Positions 1-9,268 of a DNA stretch of 64,000 bases are shown here, in pieces (the stretch's first letter is position 1; each line of letters starts with the position of its first letter). The stretch comes from Bog-473 sp963770645 (lineage in GTDB: Bacteria > Actinomycetota > Acidimicrobiia > Acidimicrobiales > RAAP-2): positions 1,178,001 to 1,242,000 of the forward strand of contig CAVYQL010000003.1 of the NCBI GenBank assembly GCA_963770645.1, in the 5' to 3' direction. Under the pieces are notes generated by a model. The model saw only the letters and a list, made by a program, of their open reading frames with translations, did no database searches and was not told the origin of the DNA. A program made the translations under genes and the position numbers.

Positions 1-1
1 C

Positions 2-1174
2 GGGCCCAACCACGATTACCTGCACGCACTCGCGAAGGAGATGGGAGTCACCACCTTCAACACGTTCGTCGACGGCGACTACGTGCTCGCCACCGGCGGC
101 AAGATCCGTCGTTACCGCGGCGACATTCCTCGCATCAATCCCGCGGCACTGGCGAGCGCCGGCCAGGCCATCGCGCGCATGAACGCCATGGCGAAAAGGG
201 TCCCGGTCGATGCGCCCTGGCAGGCTCGGCGCGCCGGCGCCTGGGACGCGCAGTCCGTCTCCGGCTGGCTCTCGCCTGTCCGCGTCCCGACGCAGCTGGC
301 CCGAGACCTCGTCGACGCCACAATTCGTGCCTGTTTTGCCTGTGACCTCTCCGAGGTCTCGCTCCTCAACTGGCTGTTCCTCGTGCACTCCGCCGGCGGC
401 GTCGAGGCTCTCATGTCGATCGCGGGCGGCTACCAGGACTCCCAGTTCGAAGGAGGAGTCGGTCGCATCCCTCACGGCTTGGCGGCCGAGCTCGGCGACG
501 CAGTGGTCCTCAACGCCCCGGTGACTGCGGTGACGCAGAGCTCGGACCGCGTCAGCGTGACATCCGACGCTGGGACGGTCACGGCGCGTCGGGTTGTCCT
601 GGCGCTGCCCAGGGCTCTGGCTGCCGGCATCCGCTTCGAGCCCGCGCTCCCGGCGGACCATGCGCTGCTGCTCCACCAGATGCCCGCCGGCACCGAGATC
701 AAGACGGTGGCGGTCTACGACGAGCCCTTTTGGCGCGCTGACGGCGTCTCTGGCGCGAGCGTCGCGCTCGACGACCTCATTGAGGTCACTCTCGACACGA
801 CGCAGCCCGGCCACGGGCACGGCGTGATCGGAACCTACGCGGCCGGTCCCCAGGCTCGGACGCTCTGGCGACAGGGGCCCGACGAGCGCCGCGACACCTT
901 GCTCACCACGCTCGTCACGAGGTTCGGACCGAGAGCCGCGCAGCCGCTCGAAGTGATCGAGGTCAACTGGGCCGAAGAGCGGTGGACCCGCGGCTGTTCG
1001 ATGGGTCACTTCCCGACCGGCGTCCTGACCCAGTACGGCCGGCTCCTGCGCGAGCCGGTGGCCCGGATCCACTGGGCCGGCACCGAGACGGCGACCGTGT
1101 CCTATGGCGCCATGGATGGTGCGGTGCGTTCGGGCGAGCGTGTCTGCCAGGAGATCCTCGACGCACCCACTTGA
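2..1174 (+). CDS. Flavin-containing amine oxidase, C-terminal part (5' end outside window)
   Basis: The reading frame is open from the first bases of the window, so the N-terminal FAD-binding Rossmann motif lies upstream and only about 390 residues are visible. They match the substrate and C-terminal FAD-binding parts of the monoamine/putrescine oxidase family: an ALPRAL strand-turn after the middle domain, the late W-A-G-T-E motif that contacts the flavin near residue 360, and the following Y-G-A-M-D-G-A-V-R-S-G helix. Family members oxidise primary or polyamine amines to aldehydes with release of hydrogen peroxide and ammonia. The substrate cannot be told from the sequence. The first internal ATG at 41 is not the true start. 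It converges on the dienelactone-hydrolase-like gene 34 bp downstream. Confidence 0.85.
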   Translation, partial: GPNHDYLHALAKEMGVTTFNTFVDGDYVLATGGKIRRYRGDIPRINPAALASAGQAIARMNAMAKRVPVDAPWQARRAGAWDAQSVSGWLSPVRVPTQLARDLVDATIRACFACDLSEVSLLNWLFLVHSAGGVEALMSIAGGYQDSQFEGGVGRIPHGLAAELGDAVVLNAPVTAVTQSSDRVSVTSDAGTVTARRVVLALPRALAAGIRFEPALPADHALLLHQMPAGTEIKTVAVYDEPFWRADGVSGASVALDDLIEVTLDTTQPGHGHGVIGTYAAGPQARTLWRQGPDERRDTLLTTLVTRFGPRAAQPLEVIEVNWAEERWTRGCSMGHFPTGVLTQYGRLLREPVARIHWAGTETATVSYGAMDGAVRSGERVCQEILDAPT

Positions 1175-1208
1175 GCCGCTCGGCAGTTCCCTGACCCACC
1201 CAAGGTGG

Positions 1209-2060
1209 TCAGGCGCCCATCCCCTCGGGCCGCGGACCCGGCCCGGTCCCGACACCCAGCTTCTCGCGGAAGAACGAGAGCGTCTGGTCGAGCGCGGCGC
1301 GGGTCGGCGTGCCTTCCTTGTCGTCGAGGTGGTCGGTGAGGACCGAGTGGGCGTTCTTCGGGTGCCCGTGCGGGTTGCCCGGTGCCGAGTCGATCTCCAC
1401 CGCGATGAAGGCGTCACCGAGCTCGCGGCGGAGCGTCTCGAAACGCGCCTCGAAGCAGAAGGGGTCGTTGGAGAAGCGAAGGCCCAGCACGCAGGTGCCC
1501 CCCTCGGTCCGCTGTTTCACGGCCGCAAGGTCCGAGTCTGAGATCCCGATGTCCGCCTTGTGCCGCTTGCCGATCGGGAACGGCAGCGAGGGCTGGCTGA
1601 GGACCGGCGCCACGACGACGTCGTCAACCATCATCGCCAGCGCGAAGCCCCCCGTGAAGCACATCCCGACCACGCCCACCCCAGGCCCGCCGCAGCGCTC
1701 GTGCTCGGACGCGGCGAGCGTGCGCAGCCAGACCGTCGCCGGGCTCGTCTTCTTCAGGGCGAAACAAGCGAACTCACGCGACACGCAGGCCGAACCGATG
1801 GACCGGAAGGCGTACCCGGCGGATATGGGCCGGCCGGGATCACCGAAGAGGTGGGGCAGCACGGCGGTACAGCCGGCCGCGGCGACACGGCGTCCGAACT
1901 GGGCCACCAGGGGTGTGATGCCCGGCATCTCGCTGATCACGATCACCGCGGGCCCGGCCCCGATCCGGTAGACGTTCCGTCTCTTCCCGTCGGCTTCGAA
2001 CGACTCTTTGCCGAAGTCGTCGAGCGCGGCGTCCCAGCGGCCTGCTTCGCCAGTCACCAT
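1209..2060 (-). CDS. Dienelactone hydrolase family protein
   Basis: This 283-residue alpha/beta hydrolase has the G-M-C-F-T-G-G nucleophile elbow with Cys134, the residue typical of dienelactone hydrolases rather than Ser. An Asp in the following S-N-D-P segment and a His in H-S-V-L-T-D-H are plausible partners of a Cys-Asp-His triad. The family hydrolyses lactone or ester bonds, classically in chloroaromatic degradation, but many actinobacterial members have no known substrate. The ORF continues upstream antisense to the thiolase gene. I chose the ATG at 2060 because it gives the normal family length and leaves only 24 bp to the divergent thiolase start, so both promoters must sit inside coding sequence or be leaderless. 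Confidence 0.85.
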   Translation of the reverse strand: MVTGEAGRWDAALDDFGKESFEADGKRRNVYRIGAGPAVIVISEMPGITPLVAQFGRRVAAAGCTAVLPHLFGDPGRPISAGYAFRSIGSACVSREFACFALKKTSPATVWLRTLAASEHERCGGPGVGVVGMCFTGGFALAMMVDDVVVAPVLSQPSLPFPIGKRHKADIGISDSDLAAVKQRTEGGTCVLGLRFSNDPFCFEARFETLRRELGDAFIAVEIDSAPGNPHGHPKNAHSVLTDHLDDKEGTPTRAALDQTLSFFREKLGVGTGPGPRPEGMGA

Positions 2061-2084
2061 GGCCGGACCGTAGCATCGACCGTC

Positions 2085-3551
2085 GTGGCCGGACGTGCTC
2101 GAAGTCTCGATCCGCGTCTCCCGGTGCTGGTAGGGCTGGGGACGGCGAACGATGCCGCTCCGGTCGTCGACCTCATGACCGCGGCGGTGCGTGCTGCCGC
2201 GGACGACGCCGGCGCGCCGGGGATCCTGCGTTCGATCGGGTGCATCGTCGTGCCGCAGGGCACGTGGTCGCACGTCGACCCGGCGCGCACGGTGGCACAC
2301 CACATCGGCGCACCCCACGCGCGCACGGTGCGGTGCGAGATCGGCGTCTCGCAGCAAGAAGCCATCAACTTCGCCCTCGCCGCGATCGCAGCCGGCACGG
2401 CCGACGCGGTCGTCGTCGTGGGCGCGGAGGCGCGGGCGTGGGTCCGCCACGGCGGCGTCGAGAGCGATGAGGCGGGTGCGCCGCCCGACGAGGTCCTCAG
2501 CCGACCGCCCGACTTCGTCGCACCGGTCGAGGTCGCTGCCGGCATCGTCCTGCCCCCGGTCCAGCAGTACGCCATGATTGAGAACGCGCTCGGCGCCGCC
2601 GAGGGGCTGAGCACCGAGGCCCAGCGCGACGAGGTCGCCCGCCTGTGGGCCCGCTTCAACACGGCCGCGCAAACGAATCCCGATGCCGCCTTCGCCCAGC
2701 CGCGCACTGCGACCGACATCGCAACCCCCGGACCGCGCAACCGTCCCCTCGCCTTCCCCTACAACGTCTGGCACGCCAGCCAGTGGACCGTCGACCAGTC
2801 GTCGGCGTTGTTGATCTGCTCCGCCGAGCGCGCCACCGCGGCGGGGATCCCCGCCGACCGCTGGCTCTTCCCTCACGTGGCCCTGCATTGTTCGCAAGCG
2901 GTCACCCTGACCGCCCGCCGGCGCTTGGAGGCATGGCCCGCCATGGAGGTGCTGGGACGCGCCGCCGCCGGCGCCATTGGGCGGCCTCTCTCCGAGGTCG
3001 AGCTCGTCGAGGTCTACTCCTGCTTTCCCTCGGCGGTCCGGGTGCAGCAGCGTGCCCTCGGCCTGCCCCGCGACGAGGCGCCCACCCTCACCGGCGGCAT
3101 GGCGTTCGCCGGCGGCCCGTTCAACCATTTCGTCCTCATGGCCCATGCCGCGCTGGGCCAGCAGCTCCGGGCGCACCCGACCGAGCTCGGGCTGGCCACG
3201 ACGGTGTCAGGCATGCTGTCGAAACCGGGTCTCGCCATCTGGTCGGCAACGCCACCAACGGGCGCCTTGTTGCTGGCGGACCTGGGCGACGAGGCGGCTG
3301 CCGCCACGGCCGTCGTCCCCGTCTCGGTGTCCCCACCCACGGCAGCGACCGCCGGCGCGGTCGTGTCGTTCACCGTCACCTACGGCGGCGAGGGCGGGCT
3401 GGAGCCGGTCCGCGCTGCCATCGTGGCGGACCTCCCCGATGGGGTCCGAACGGCCGCCACCTGCGAAGATGCAGCGACCGCCCGGCTGGCTGTGACCGAC
3501 GGCCTCATCGGGCGCACCGTCGAGGTGAAGGACACGACATTCAGCCTGTGA
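2085..3551 (+). CDS. Thiolase-fold acetyl-CoA acetyltransferase-like protein
   Basis: The protein of about 488 residues belongs to the SCP-x/thiolase-like group common in actinobacteria. Visible signatures are V-V-V-G-A-E near residue 112, the conserved Y-S-C-F-P-S-A-V segment near residue 310 and G-G-M-A-F-A-G-G-P-F-N-H near residue 345. The N-terminal position that carries the nucleophilic Cys in true thiolases reads G-V-S-Q-Q-E here, so ordinary thiolytic chemistry is doubtful and a related acyl-CoA role is more likely. A GTG at 2085 is the first reasonable start, since the upstream frame is antisense to the dienelactone hydrolase. Its TGA overlaps the GTG of cydD, so the two are cotranscribed although a functional link is not obvious. 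Confidence 0.75.
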   Translation: MAGRARSLDPRLPVLVGLGTANDAAPVVDLMTAAVRAAADDAGAPGILRSIGCIVVPQGTWSHVDPARTVAHHIGAPHARTVRCEIGVSQQEAINFALAAIAAGTADAVVVVGAEARAWVRHGGVESDEAGAPPDEVLSRPPDFVAPVEVAAGIVLPPVQQYAMIENALGAAEGLSTEAQRDEVARLWARFNTAAQTNPDAAFAQPRTATDIATPGPRNRPLAFPYNVWHASQWTVDQSSALLICSAERATAAGIPADRWLFPHVALHCSQAVTLTARRRLEAWPAMEVLGRAAAGAIGRPLSEVELVEVYSCFPSAVRVQQRALGLPRDEAPTLTGGMAFAGGPFNHFVLMAHAALGQQLRAHPTELGLATTVSGMLSKPGLAIWSATPPTGALLLADLGDEAAAATAVVPVSVSPPTAATAGAVVSFTVTYGGEGGLEPVRAAIVADLPDGVRTAATCEDAATARLAVTDGLIGRTVEVKDTTFSL

Positions 3552-5293
3552 GCGCCACTCCCCCCGGCACGGTCCGGCCGCGCCTGGTCGATCCCGAGCT
3601 GGCGGCGCGCGTGCCGGGCCTACGGCGGAACGCAGGCGTCGCCCTGGCCATCAGCGTGCTGAGCGCGGTGGCCATCGTCGTGCAGGCCGTCGCCCTGGCG
3701 CACGTGGTCGACCGCTCGTTGTTGCAGCACGCGCCGCTCGACACCGTGACGCCGGCCATCGTGCTGGTCGGGATCGCCTTCGTCGTGCGGGCGGTCGCGC
3801 ACGGCGCCGGGGACCTCTACGCCCAGGAGACGGCTGACCGGATCGTGACCCGGCTGCGCGGAGACCTGCTCCGCCACGCGCTGGCGCTGGGTCCGGGCTG
3901 GCTGGCCGGCGAGCGGCCGGGTGAGTTGTCGCTGACCGCGACCCGGGGGCTGCGGTCGCTGCACACCTACTACGCGCGCTACCTGCCCCAGGCCGCCGCG
4001 GCCACGGTCATCCCTGTCCTCTTACTGGCCTGGGTCGCGACGCAGGACTGGCTGTCCTTTCTTGTCGTCATCGCGCTGGTGCTCGCCGTGCCACTGTCGA
4101 TGGTGTTCTTCGGTCGCGAGGCGACGCGCCGTTCGGCGCGCCAGTGGCGCCGCCTCGGCTCGCTCGCCGGGCGCTTCCTCCAGCTGGTCGAGGGCCTGCC
4201 CACCCTGCGCGCGTTCGGCCGGGAGGGCCAGGGTCGCCGCGAGGTGGCCGCGGCCACCGAAGGCGTGCGCGCCGCCACCATGCGCACGCTGCGCGTCGCG
4301 TTCCTGTCCGCCCTCGCCATGGACTTGATTGCCGGCTTCGGCGTCGGCTTCGTCGCGATGGCCCTCGGGTTGCGCCTCCTCTGGGGCGAGCTCGGGCTCC
4401 AGACCGCCATGGCGGTCCTCCTCGTCGCACCCGAGATCTTCATCCCCCTCCGCCGGGCCGGCGCGGAGTTCCACGCCAGCACCGAGGGACAGGCCGCGGC
4501 GACCCGGATCCTCGAGGTGCTCGGCACCGCGACATCTCGGAGCGAGACCGGAGCGTCCGCGGGCACGGACGGTGGCTCGCCGGGAACGACGCCAGTGCTC
4601 CCACGCCCGACGAGCCGGGGCGCCGGCGTGACCGTCGACGGCGTGCGGGTGGACTACGCGCGCCGCGGCGGCGCCGCACTCCGCTCCTTCTCGCTGCACG
4701 CGCCTCCCGGCAGCAGGGTCGCCCTGACCGGGCCCTCGGGCGCCGGCAAGTCGACCGCACTCAACGCGCTCTTGGGCTTCGTCACCCCCACGGAGGGAAC
4801 GATCGATGTCGACGGGGATCCGATGAGCGCGTGCGCTGTCGGCCCGTGGCGCCGACATTTCTCCTGGCTCCCACAGCGACCCCACGTCTTCCACGCCACC
4901 CTGGCCGAGAACCTCCGCCTCGGTGCTCGCGACGCCGACGACGCCTCCCTCGCACGTGTGCTCGCCGCCGTCGGACTGGCCGAGCTCATGGCCAACCTGC
5001 CCGCGGGCCTCGACACCGTGCTCGGTCACGACGGTCTCACGCTGAGCGGCGGCGAGCGCCAACGCGTGGCACTCGCCCGCGCGTTGCTCCGTCCCGCACC
5101 CGTCCTGTTGCTCGACGAGCCCACAGCCGCCCTCGACGGGCCGACCGTGGCGCGCCTGGCGCCGGCGATCGAGCCCTGGCTCGACGGTCGGACAGTCGTG
5201 GTGGCGGCGCACGAGCCGGTCCTGCTCCCCCACTTCGACATCGTCCTCGCGCTGGCGGCGGGTGCCTCGCACTCTGCGGTGGCCACACCATGA
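3548..5293 (+). CDS. cydD: Thiol reductant ABC exporter, CydD subunit
   Basis: This 581-residue half-transporter has an N-terminal six-helix type I exporter domain (about residues 20-310) and a C-terminal ATPase. The ATPase shows Walker A G-P-S-G-A-G-K-S-T near residue 395, signature L-S-G-G-E-R-Q near 499 and Walker B L-L-L-D-E-P near 520. CydDC exports cysteine and glutathione-type thiols to the outer face of the membrane and is needed for assembly of cytochrome bd and c-type cytochromes. The GTG start overlaps the thiolase stop, and its own stop overlaps the cydC ATG. No cydA or cydB gene lies next to it in this window. The assignment of CydD rather than a generic exporter rests on the pairing and gene order. 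Confidence 0.88.
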   Translation: MSATPPGTVRPRLVDPELAARVPGLRRNAGVALAISVLSAVAIVVQAVALAHVVDRSLLQHAPLDTVTPAIVLVGIAFVVRAVAHGAGDLYAQETADRIVTRLRGDLLRHALALGPGWLAGERPGELSLTATRGLRSLHTYYARYLPQAAAATVIPVLLLAWVATQDWLSFLVVIALVLAVPLSMVFFGREATRRSARQWRRLGSLAGRFLQLVEGLPTLRAFGREGQGRREVAAATEGVRAATMRTLRVAFLSALAMDLIAGFGVGFVAMALGLRLLWGELGLQTAMAVLLVAPEIFIPLRRAGAEFHASTEGQAAATRILEVLGTATSRSETGASAGTDGGSPGTTPVLPRPTSRGAGVTVDGVRVDYARRGGAALRSFSLHAPPGSRVALTGPSGAGKSTALNALLGFVTPTEGTIDVDGDPMSACAVGPWRRHFSWLPQRPHVFHATLAENLRLGARDADDASLARVLAAVGLAELMANLPAGLDTVLGHDGLTLSGGERQRVALARALLRPAPVLLLDEPTAALDGPTVARLAPAIEPWLDGRTVVVAAHEPVLLPHFDIVLALAAGASHSAVATP

Positions 5294-6972
5294 CGCGACA
5301 ACGAGGCGCGCTGCGCCGCGTCCTGCAGGAGCCGGGCACACCGTGGGCGCGGCTCGCGCTGGCGGGCGTGCTCGGGCTGGCGGCCGCGGCGGCGACCATC
5401 GGGCTCCTCGCCGGCTCGGGGTACGTCGTCGGCCGCGCCGCCCTGCGGCCGGGCCTGAGCGCGCTCGTGGGCATCTTGGCCCTCGTCGAGGTGCTCGCCT
5501 TCTTGCGCGGGCCGCTTCGTTACGCCGAGCGTCTTGTCGGCCACGATGCGGCGCTGCGGACACTCACCCGCTGGCGGGTCTGGCTCTACGACTGCCTCAC
5601 CCCCCGGGTCCCGGCTGCGCTGGCCGGGTGGCGCAGCGGCGACCTCTTGAGCCGGGCGATCGACGACGTCGACGCCCTCCAAGACCTCTACCTGCGCACG
5701 CTGCTGCCCGTGGCGATCGCGACCGGCGCCTGCGCCCTCGGCACGGTGGCGGTCGGCCTGATCTTGCCGTGGGCCGCGCTCGCGCTCGGGGTCCCGCTCG
5801 CCGTGGCACTCGTCGTCCCGGCGCTGCTCACCTGGCGGCGTGGCGGCGATGGTGAACTGGCGGATCTTGCGGGCGATCTGTCGGCCCGCATCGTCGACGC
5901 GCTAGCCGGCGCGCCCGAATTGCTGGCCTTCGGCGCCGACGCCGCCGTGCTCGGCGAGATCGAGGCATTGGCAGCGCGCGCCGACGCGTTGGAGCGGCGC
6001 CACGCTCGCCTGGCCGCCGCGTCGGCCCTCGTGATTCAGGTCTGCCTCGCCGTGGCGGTCACCACGGTCCTCGCGCTCGGTGTCGCCGCCGTCCACGCGC
6101 ACCACCTGGGTCAGGTCATGGTGGCAGTCCTCCCGCTCGCCGCGCTGGCGACATTCGAGACCGTGCCGGGCGTGCCGCTCGCCGTCGCCCGGTCCCTGTC
6201 CGTGCGCGCGTCGGCCGAGCGGCTCTTCGCGCTCGCTGACGTCCCCGTCCCGGTCCACGACCCGTCCGCACCTTCGACGCTGGCGCCCGGGGTGCCCGAT
6301 GTCCGAATGGTGGACGCGGCGATGCGCTACGGGCCGGGCCTTCCCCGCGCGCTCGACGGCGTCTCCTTCGACCTTCCCCCCGGTGGGCGGCTCGCCCTCA
6401 CCGGGTCGAGCGGCGCGGGGAAATCGAGCCTCGTCAACGCGCTGTTGCGCTTCTGGCCCCTCGAGGCAGGCACGCTCGCGCTCGCCGGCACCGACGTCGA
6501 GTGTCTGAACGAGCACACGACGAGGAGCGTCTTTGCCCTGGCGGACCAGCGGGCCCAGATGTTCGCGGGCACCATCCGCTCCAACCTGATCCTCGCCCGT
6601 CCCGAGGCGACCGACGACGAGCTCGTGGCCGCACTGCGAACCGCCCGGCTCGACGCCTGGGTCGACGGGCTGCCCGACGGCCTCGAGACACCGGTCGGCG
6701 AAGGAGGGGTCGCCCTCTCGGGCGGCGAGCGTCGGCGTCTGGCCGTCGCCCGTGCCCTGCTGGCGACCGGTCGCGTCATCGTCCTGGACGAACCCACCAG
6801 CGGGCTGGACGCACCGCTCGCCGGCGAGGTCCTCGACGGGGTCCTGGCGGCAGCCGCGGGCGAGGGGCAGAGCGTGGTCGTCATCACCCACCGCCCCGCC
6901 GAGGCGGCACGCTGCGACGTCAGGATCGCCCTCGAAGCCGGCCGCGTCGTGCCCGCGTCGGCCGACTCCTAG
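5290..6972 (+). CDS. cydC: Thiol reductant ABC exporter, CydC subunit
   Basis: The 560-residue partner of cydD starts with an ATGA overlap at 5290. The N-terminal half is a hydrophobic exporter domain with the R-Y-A-E-R-L-V-G-H-D-A segment (about residues 77-87) typical of CydC. The ATPase has Walker A G-S-S-G-A-G-K-S-S near residue 373, signature L-S-G-G-E-R-R-R near 477 and Walker B V-L-D-E-P-T near 498. Together with CydD it forms a heterodimeric exporter of low-molecular-weight thiols at the cytoplasmic membrane. A gap of about 200 bp separates its stop from the TetR-family gene downstream, so the operon probably ends here. Confidence 0.88.
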   Translation: MTRQRGALRRVLQEPGTPWARLALAGVLGLAAAAATIGLLAGSGYVVGRAALRPGLSALVGILALVEVLAFLRGPLRYAERLVGHDAALRTLTRWRVWLYDCLTPRVPAALAGWRSGDLLSRAIDDVDALQDLYLRTLLPVAIATGACALGTVAVGLILPWAALALGVPLAVALVVPALLTWRRGGDGELADLAGDLSARIVDALAGAPELLAFGADAAVLGEIEALAARADALERRHARLAAASALVIQVCLAVAVTTVLALGVAAVHAHHLGQVMVAVLPLAALATFETVPGVPLAVARSLSVRASAERLFALADVPVPVHDPSAPSTLAPGVPDVRMVDAAMRYGPGLPRALDGVSFDLPPGGRLALTGSSGAGKSSLVNALLRFWPLEAGTLALAGTDVECLNEHTTRSVFALADQRAQMFAGTIRSNLILARPEATDDELVAALRTARLDAWVDGLPDGLETPVGEGGVALSGGERRRLAVARALLATGRVIVLDEPTSGLDAPLAGEVLDGVLAAAAGEGQSVVVITHRPAEAARCDVRIALEAGRVVPASADS

Positions 6973-7156
6973 CGCCCGGCCGCAGACCTCTCCGCCGCCG
7001 GCGGTGGGGGGCCCGAAAAGGCCCGCGACCTCGGCCGATGTAGGGAGAGCTCGTCCCTTGGGCTGCGCCATGACGACGTCGTTGCGCCGTCGTGGGTGCG
7101 GAGCACCGGTTCGCGTCCAGCGAGAGGGCGCAAGATTCCACCTGGCGTTGGATTCC

Positions 7157-7176
7157 CACACTGAAAAGAAAGTGTG
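7157..7176. promoter_or_regulatory. Inverted repeat upstream of TetR-family gene, candidate operator
   Basis: A perfect 6-8-6 inverted repeat CACACT-N8-AGTGTG lies five bases before the GTG at 7182. Its size and position suit an autoregulatory TetR-family operator that would also cover the ribosome-binding region. The repeat is seen directly; the function is inferred only from position. Confidence 0.45.
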
Positions 7177-7181
7177 ATCCA

Positions 7182-7964
7182 GTGACTCCAGGTTCCTCGG
7201 AGGCGGCAGGCGGAGCAGGCGACCGAGGCTTTGGCGGCCTCGACCTCGCGCTGCCGGATCCCCTCAGACATGAACTCGAGCGAGTGGACCGTGACGTCGC
7301 GGCGCTCGCCGGCGAGCTGGCCACCGACGGGCGCCTGGCCCGCGGCCGGCGAACCCGGCGCAACGTGGCCGACGCGCTCGTCGCGCTCCTGCGCGCCGGC
7401 GATCCGGATCCCACGGCCAAGGCCGTTGCGGCGCGGGCGGGCGTGTCGCTGCGGCTGGTGTTCCACCACTTCGCCGACATGGACGACCTGTACCACTTCG
7501 TGGCTGCGCTGCAGCTCCGCCGGCAGTGGACAGGCATGCCACGACCGTCCCCTCACCTCCCGCTGGCATCGCGGATCGAGCGCACGGTGGCGCACCGGGC
7601 CGCACTGTTCGAGGAGATCTCACCGGTCCAGCGCGCCCTTGCCCGCCGCGCCTCCACCGCTCCGGCCGTCGCGCAGGCGATTGCCGCAGCCGACAACCTG
7701 CTGCGCGAGAGCCTGCGCGCGACGTTCGCGCCCGAGCTCACCGAGCTGGCGCCGACCGTCCGCAGCGAGTACCTGGGCGCGCTCGACGCCTCGATCTCGT
7801 GGGAAGTGTGGGAGCGGCTCCGCGGCGTGTCGGGCGTCGGCGTGCGGACGGCGCGCCGGGTCGTGACCCGCATGCTGGCTGCGCTCTGGTCCCGCCCCGC
7901 CGGCACCGACGCGGCGAGCTCGACGGCCCAGCCGGGCGGCCCGGGCGTGCGGGGCGCTCCCTAA
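7182..7964 (+). CDS. TetR/AcrR family transcriptional regulator
   Basis: The 260-residue protein carries a TetR-type helix-turn-helix at about residues 77-106 (A-V-A-A-R-A-G-V-S-L-R-L-V-F-H-H-F), unusually far from the N terminus because about 50 residues precede the DNA-binding domain. The C-terminal ligand domain is Ala/Arg rich and gives no hint of the inducer. GTG 7182 is preferred over ATG 7092 because the latter would place the inverted repeat at 7157-7176 inside the gene. The stop overlaps the stop of the convergent DUF2889 gene. Likely targets are its own promoter or neighbouring genes. Confidence 0.75.
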   Translation: MTPGSSEAAGGAGDRGFGGLDLALPDPLRHELERVDRDVAALAGELATDGRLARGRRTRRNVADALVALLRAGDPDPTAKAVAARAGVSLRLVFHHFADMDDLYHFVAALQLRRQWTGMPRPSPHLPLASRIERTVAHRAALFEEISPVQRALARRASTAPAVAQAIAAADNLLRESLRATFAPELTELAPTVRSEYLGALDASISWEVWERLRGVSGVGVRTARRVVTRMLAALWSRPAGTDAASSTAQPGGPGVRGAP

Positions 7965-8636
7965 CGAGCGGGAGGCGACTCGGGAGCGGTGCCGTCTTCG
8001 GAGGCATCGCCGGCCATGCGCCGGCGGACCTCGACCGCCCACGGGCGCGGGATAGCCGAGCAGCCCCGGGCGCCATCCGGCCTCGATCTTCTGGGCGCCC
8101 GCGCCGTCCTCGGTCCAGACGTGGCAGGTGTTGGTCAGGAAGCCGAACCCTCCCTCGCGCATGGGGTGCTGCCCGCCCCCCTTCTCGACCTCCCAGGCAC
8201 CAGAGGAGGTGAGGCCCTGGATCACGACGGGCCCGATCGCCCGGGCCAGGAATTCGAGATGGCTGCACCCACGCTGTCGTCCGAAACGCTCCTGCACCGC
8301 GTTCGAGTACCCCCGGGCGACCGACAGGCCGACCAGATCGTGAAAGCTGGGCTCGATGTCGGTGCACTCGGCGTGCGGGTAGGTCTGCATGTCGGCCGCG
8401 GCGTCGACGATTGTCATGTCGGCGTGACGGACCACGATGCCCAGCTCCATCCGGTGCAGGTCGCGTGGCCCGAGCGCGCCACCGGCCCACGGCCGCTGGT
8501 CGAGCAGCGTCCCGATGACGGCGAAGTAGTCGCCGCGTTGGAAGACCTCCATCGTGATGGTGCGGCGGTGGACGGGGTCCTCGTCCGAGCCCGGCGGCGG
8601 CCGGAGCGCGGCGAGAGTGGTCGGGGGTTCAGGCAC
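7961..8636 (-). CDS. DUF2889 family protein (apparent single-base frameshift near 8064-8067)
   Basis: From the GTG at 8636 the protein reads as a DUF2889 member of unknown function: R-R-T-I-T-M-E-V near the start, then M-E-L-G-I-V-V, and a C-T-D-I-E-P..G-L-S-V-A-R-G-Y core, ending with G-W-R-P-G. After that the annotated frame runs on antisense through the TetR gene. Removing one base from the CCCC run at 8064-8067 switches to a frame with better codon use that continues P-G-C-S-A-I-P-R-P-W-A-V-E-V and stops at 7961, overlapping the TetR stop by three bases. I therefore annotate that end. The gene is the last of a leftward operon and overlaps the histidine phosphatase by eight bases. Confidence 0.7.
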
Positions 8637-9255
8637 CGGGTGATTGTGACGCTCCTCCGGCGAGCGGCGCCACCGCCGCCTCGTTGAAGCTGCAGAGGAT
8701 GGGTGCGTCGCGGTTCCACCCGATGCGGGTGACCGACGCGGTGCGGAGGTAGAGACGCCAGTACAGGTCCCAGGTCCCGAGGGCCCAGGCCACGGCCGCC
8801 TTGATCGGAGTCACGTGGCTCACCACGACCACGTCGCCATCGGGTCGGCGCGCGCCCACACCGTCCTCCGCGAAGAGCGCCACGCAGGCCGCGGTGACCC
8901 GCTCGTCCACCTCGGCCAGCGTCTCGCCCCCCGCCGGCCGGAAGTCGCGGTCCTCGCGCCAGCGCCGCCACACTTCGGCGGGGACGTCACCGAGCGGGAG
9001 GGACTCGTACTCCCCGTAGTCGACCTCGATCCACCGGTCGTCGACGATGGGCGCCGGGCCGAGGTCGAGCAGGGCCGCCGTGTCGCGGGCCCGGCGGAGT
9101 GGACTGGTGCGAACCTCCGCCACGGGCTCGGTCACGAGCGAGCGCGCCATCCTCGCCTGGGCGCATCCGACGTCGGTCAGCTCGACGTCGGAGCGGCCGA
9201 GCAGGAGGCCCTGCGCGTTGGCCACGGATTCACCGTGGCGGACCAGGATCAGCAT
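8629..9255 (-). CDS. Histidine phosphatase superfamily protein
   Basis: The 208-residue protein starts M-L-I-L-V-R-H-G-E-S, placing the phospho-accepting His at residue 7 in the R-H-G motif. It has the partner Arg in R-T-S-P-L-R-R-A near residue 57, E-V-D-Y-G-E-Y-E near residue 79, and the second catalytic His in V-V-S-H-V-T-P-I. This is the layout of the phosphoglycerate mutase-like branch: cofactor-independent-type phosphatases, alpha-ribazole phosphatase and similar enzymes. The substrate is unknown. The ORF could start upstream, but this ATG gives the canonical N terminus. It lies between the zinc ribbon gene and the DUF2889 gene in a compact operon. Confidence 0.85.
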   Translation of the reverse strand: MLILVRHGESVANAQGLLLGRSDVELTDVGCAQARMARSLVTEPVAEVRTSPLRRARDTAALLDLGPAPIVDDRWIEVDYGEYESLPLGDVPAEVWRRWREDRDFRPAGGETLAEVDERVTAACVALFAEDGVGARRPDGDVVVVSHVTPIKAAVAWALGTWDLYWRLYLRTASVTRIGWNRDAPILCSFNEAAVAPLAGGASQSPGA

Positions 9256-9268
9256 GCGCAGCTGCTGC

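Noticed and set aside
2061..3176. Minus-strand extension of the dienelactone hydrolase ORF to 655 residues
   Set aside because: It is antisense to the well-supported thiolase gene, Arg/Gly-rich, and the family N terminus starts at 2060.
4022..5563. 513-residue minus-strand ORF opposite cydD
   Set aside because: Shadow frame of a high-G+C gene; composition is Arg/Gly/Ala-rich and no motif is present.
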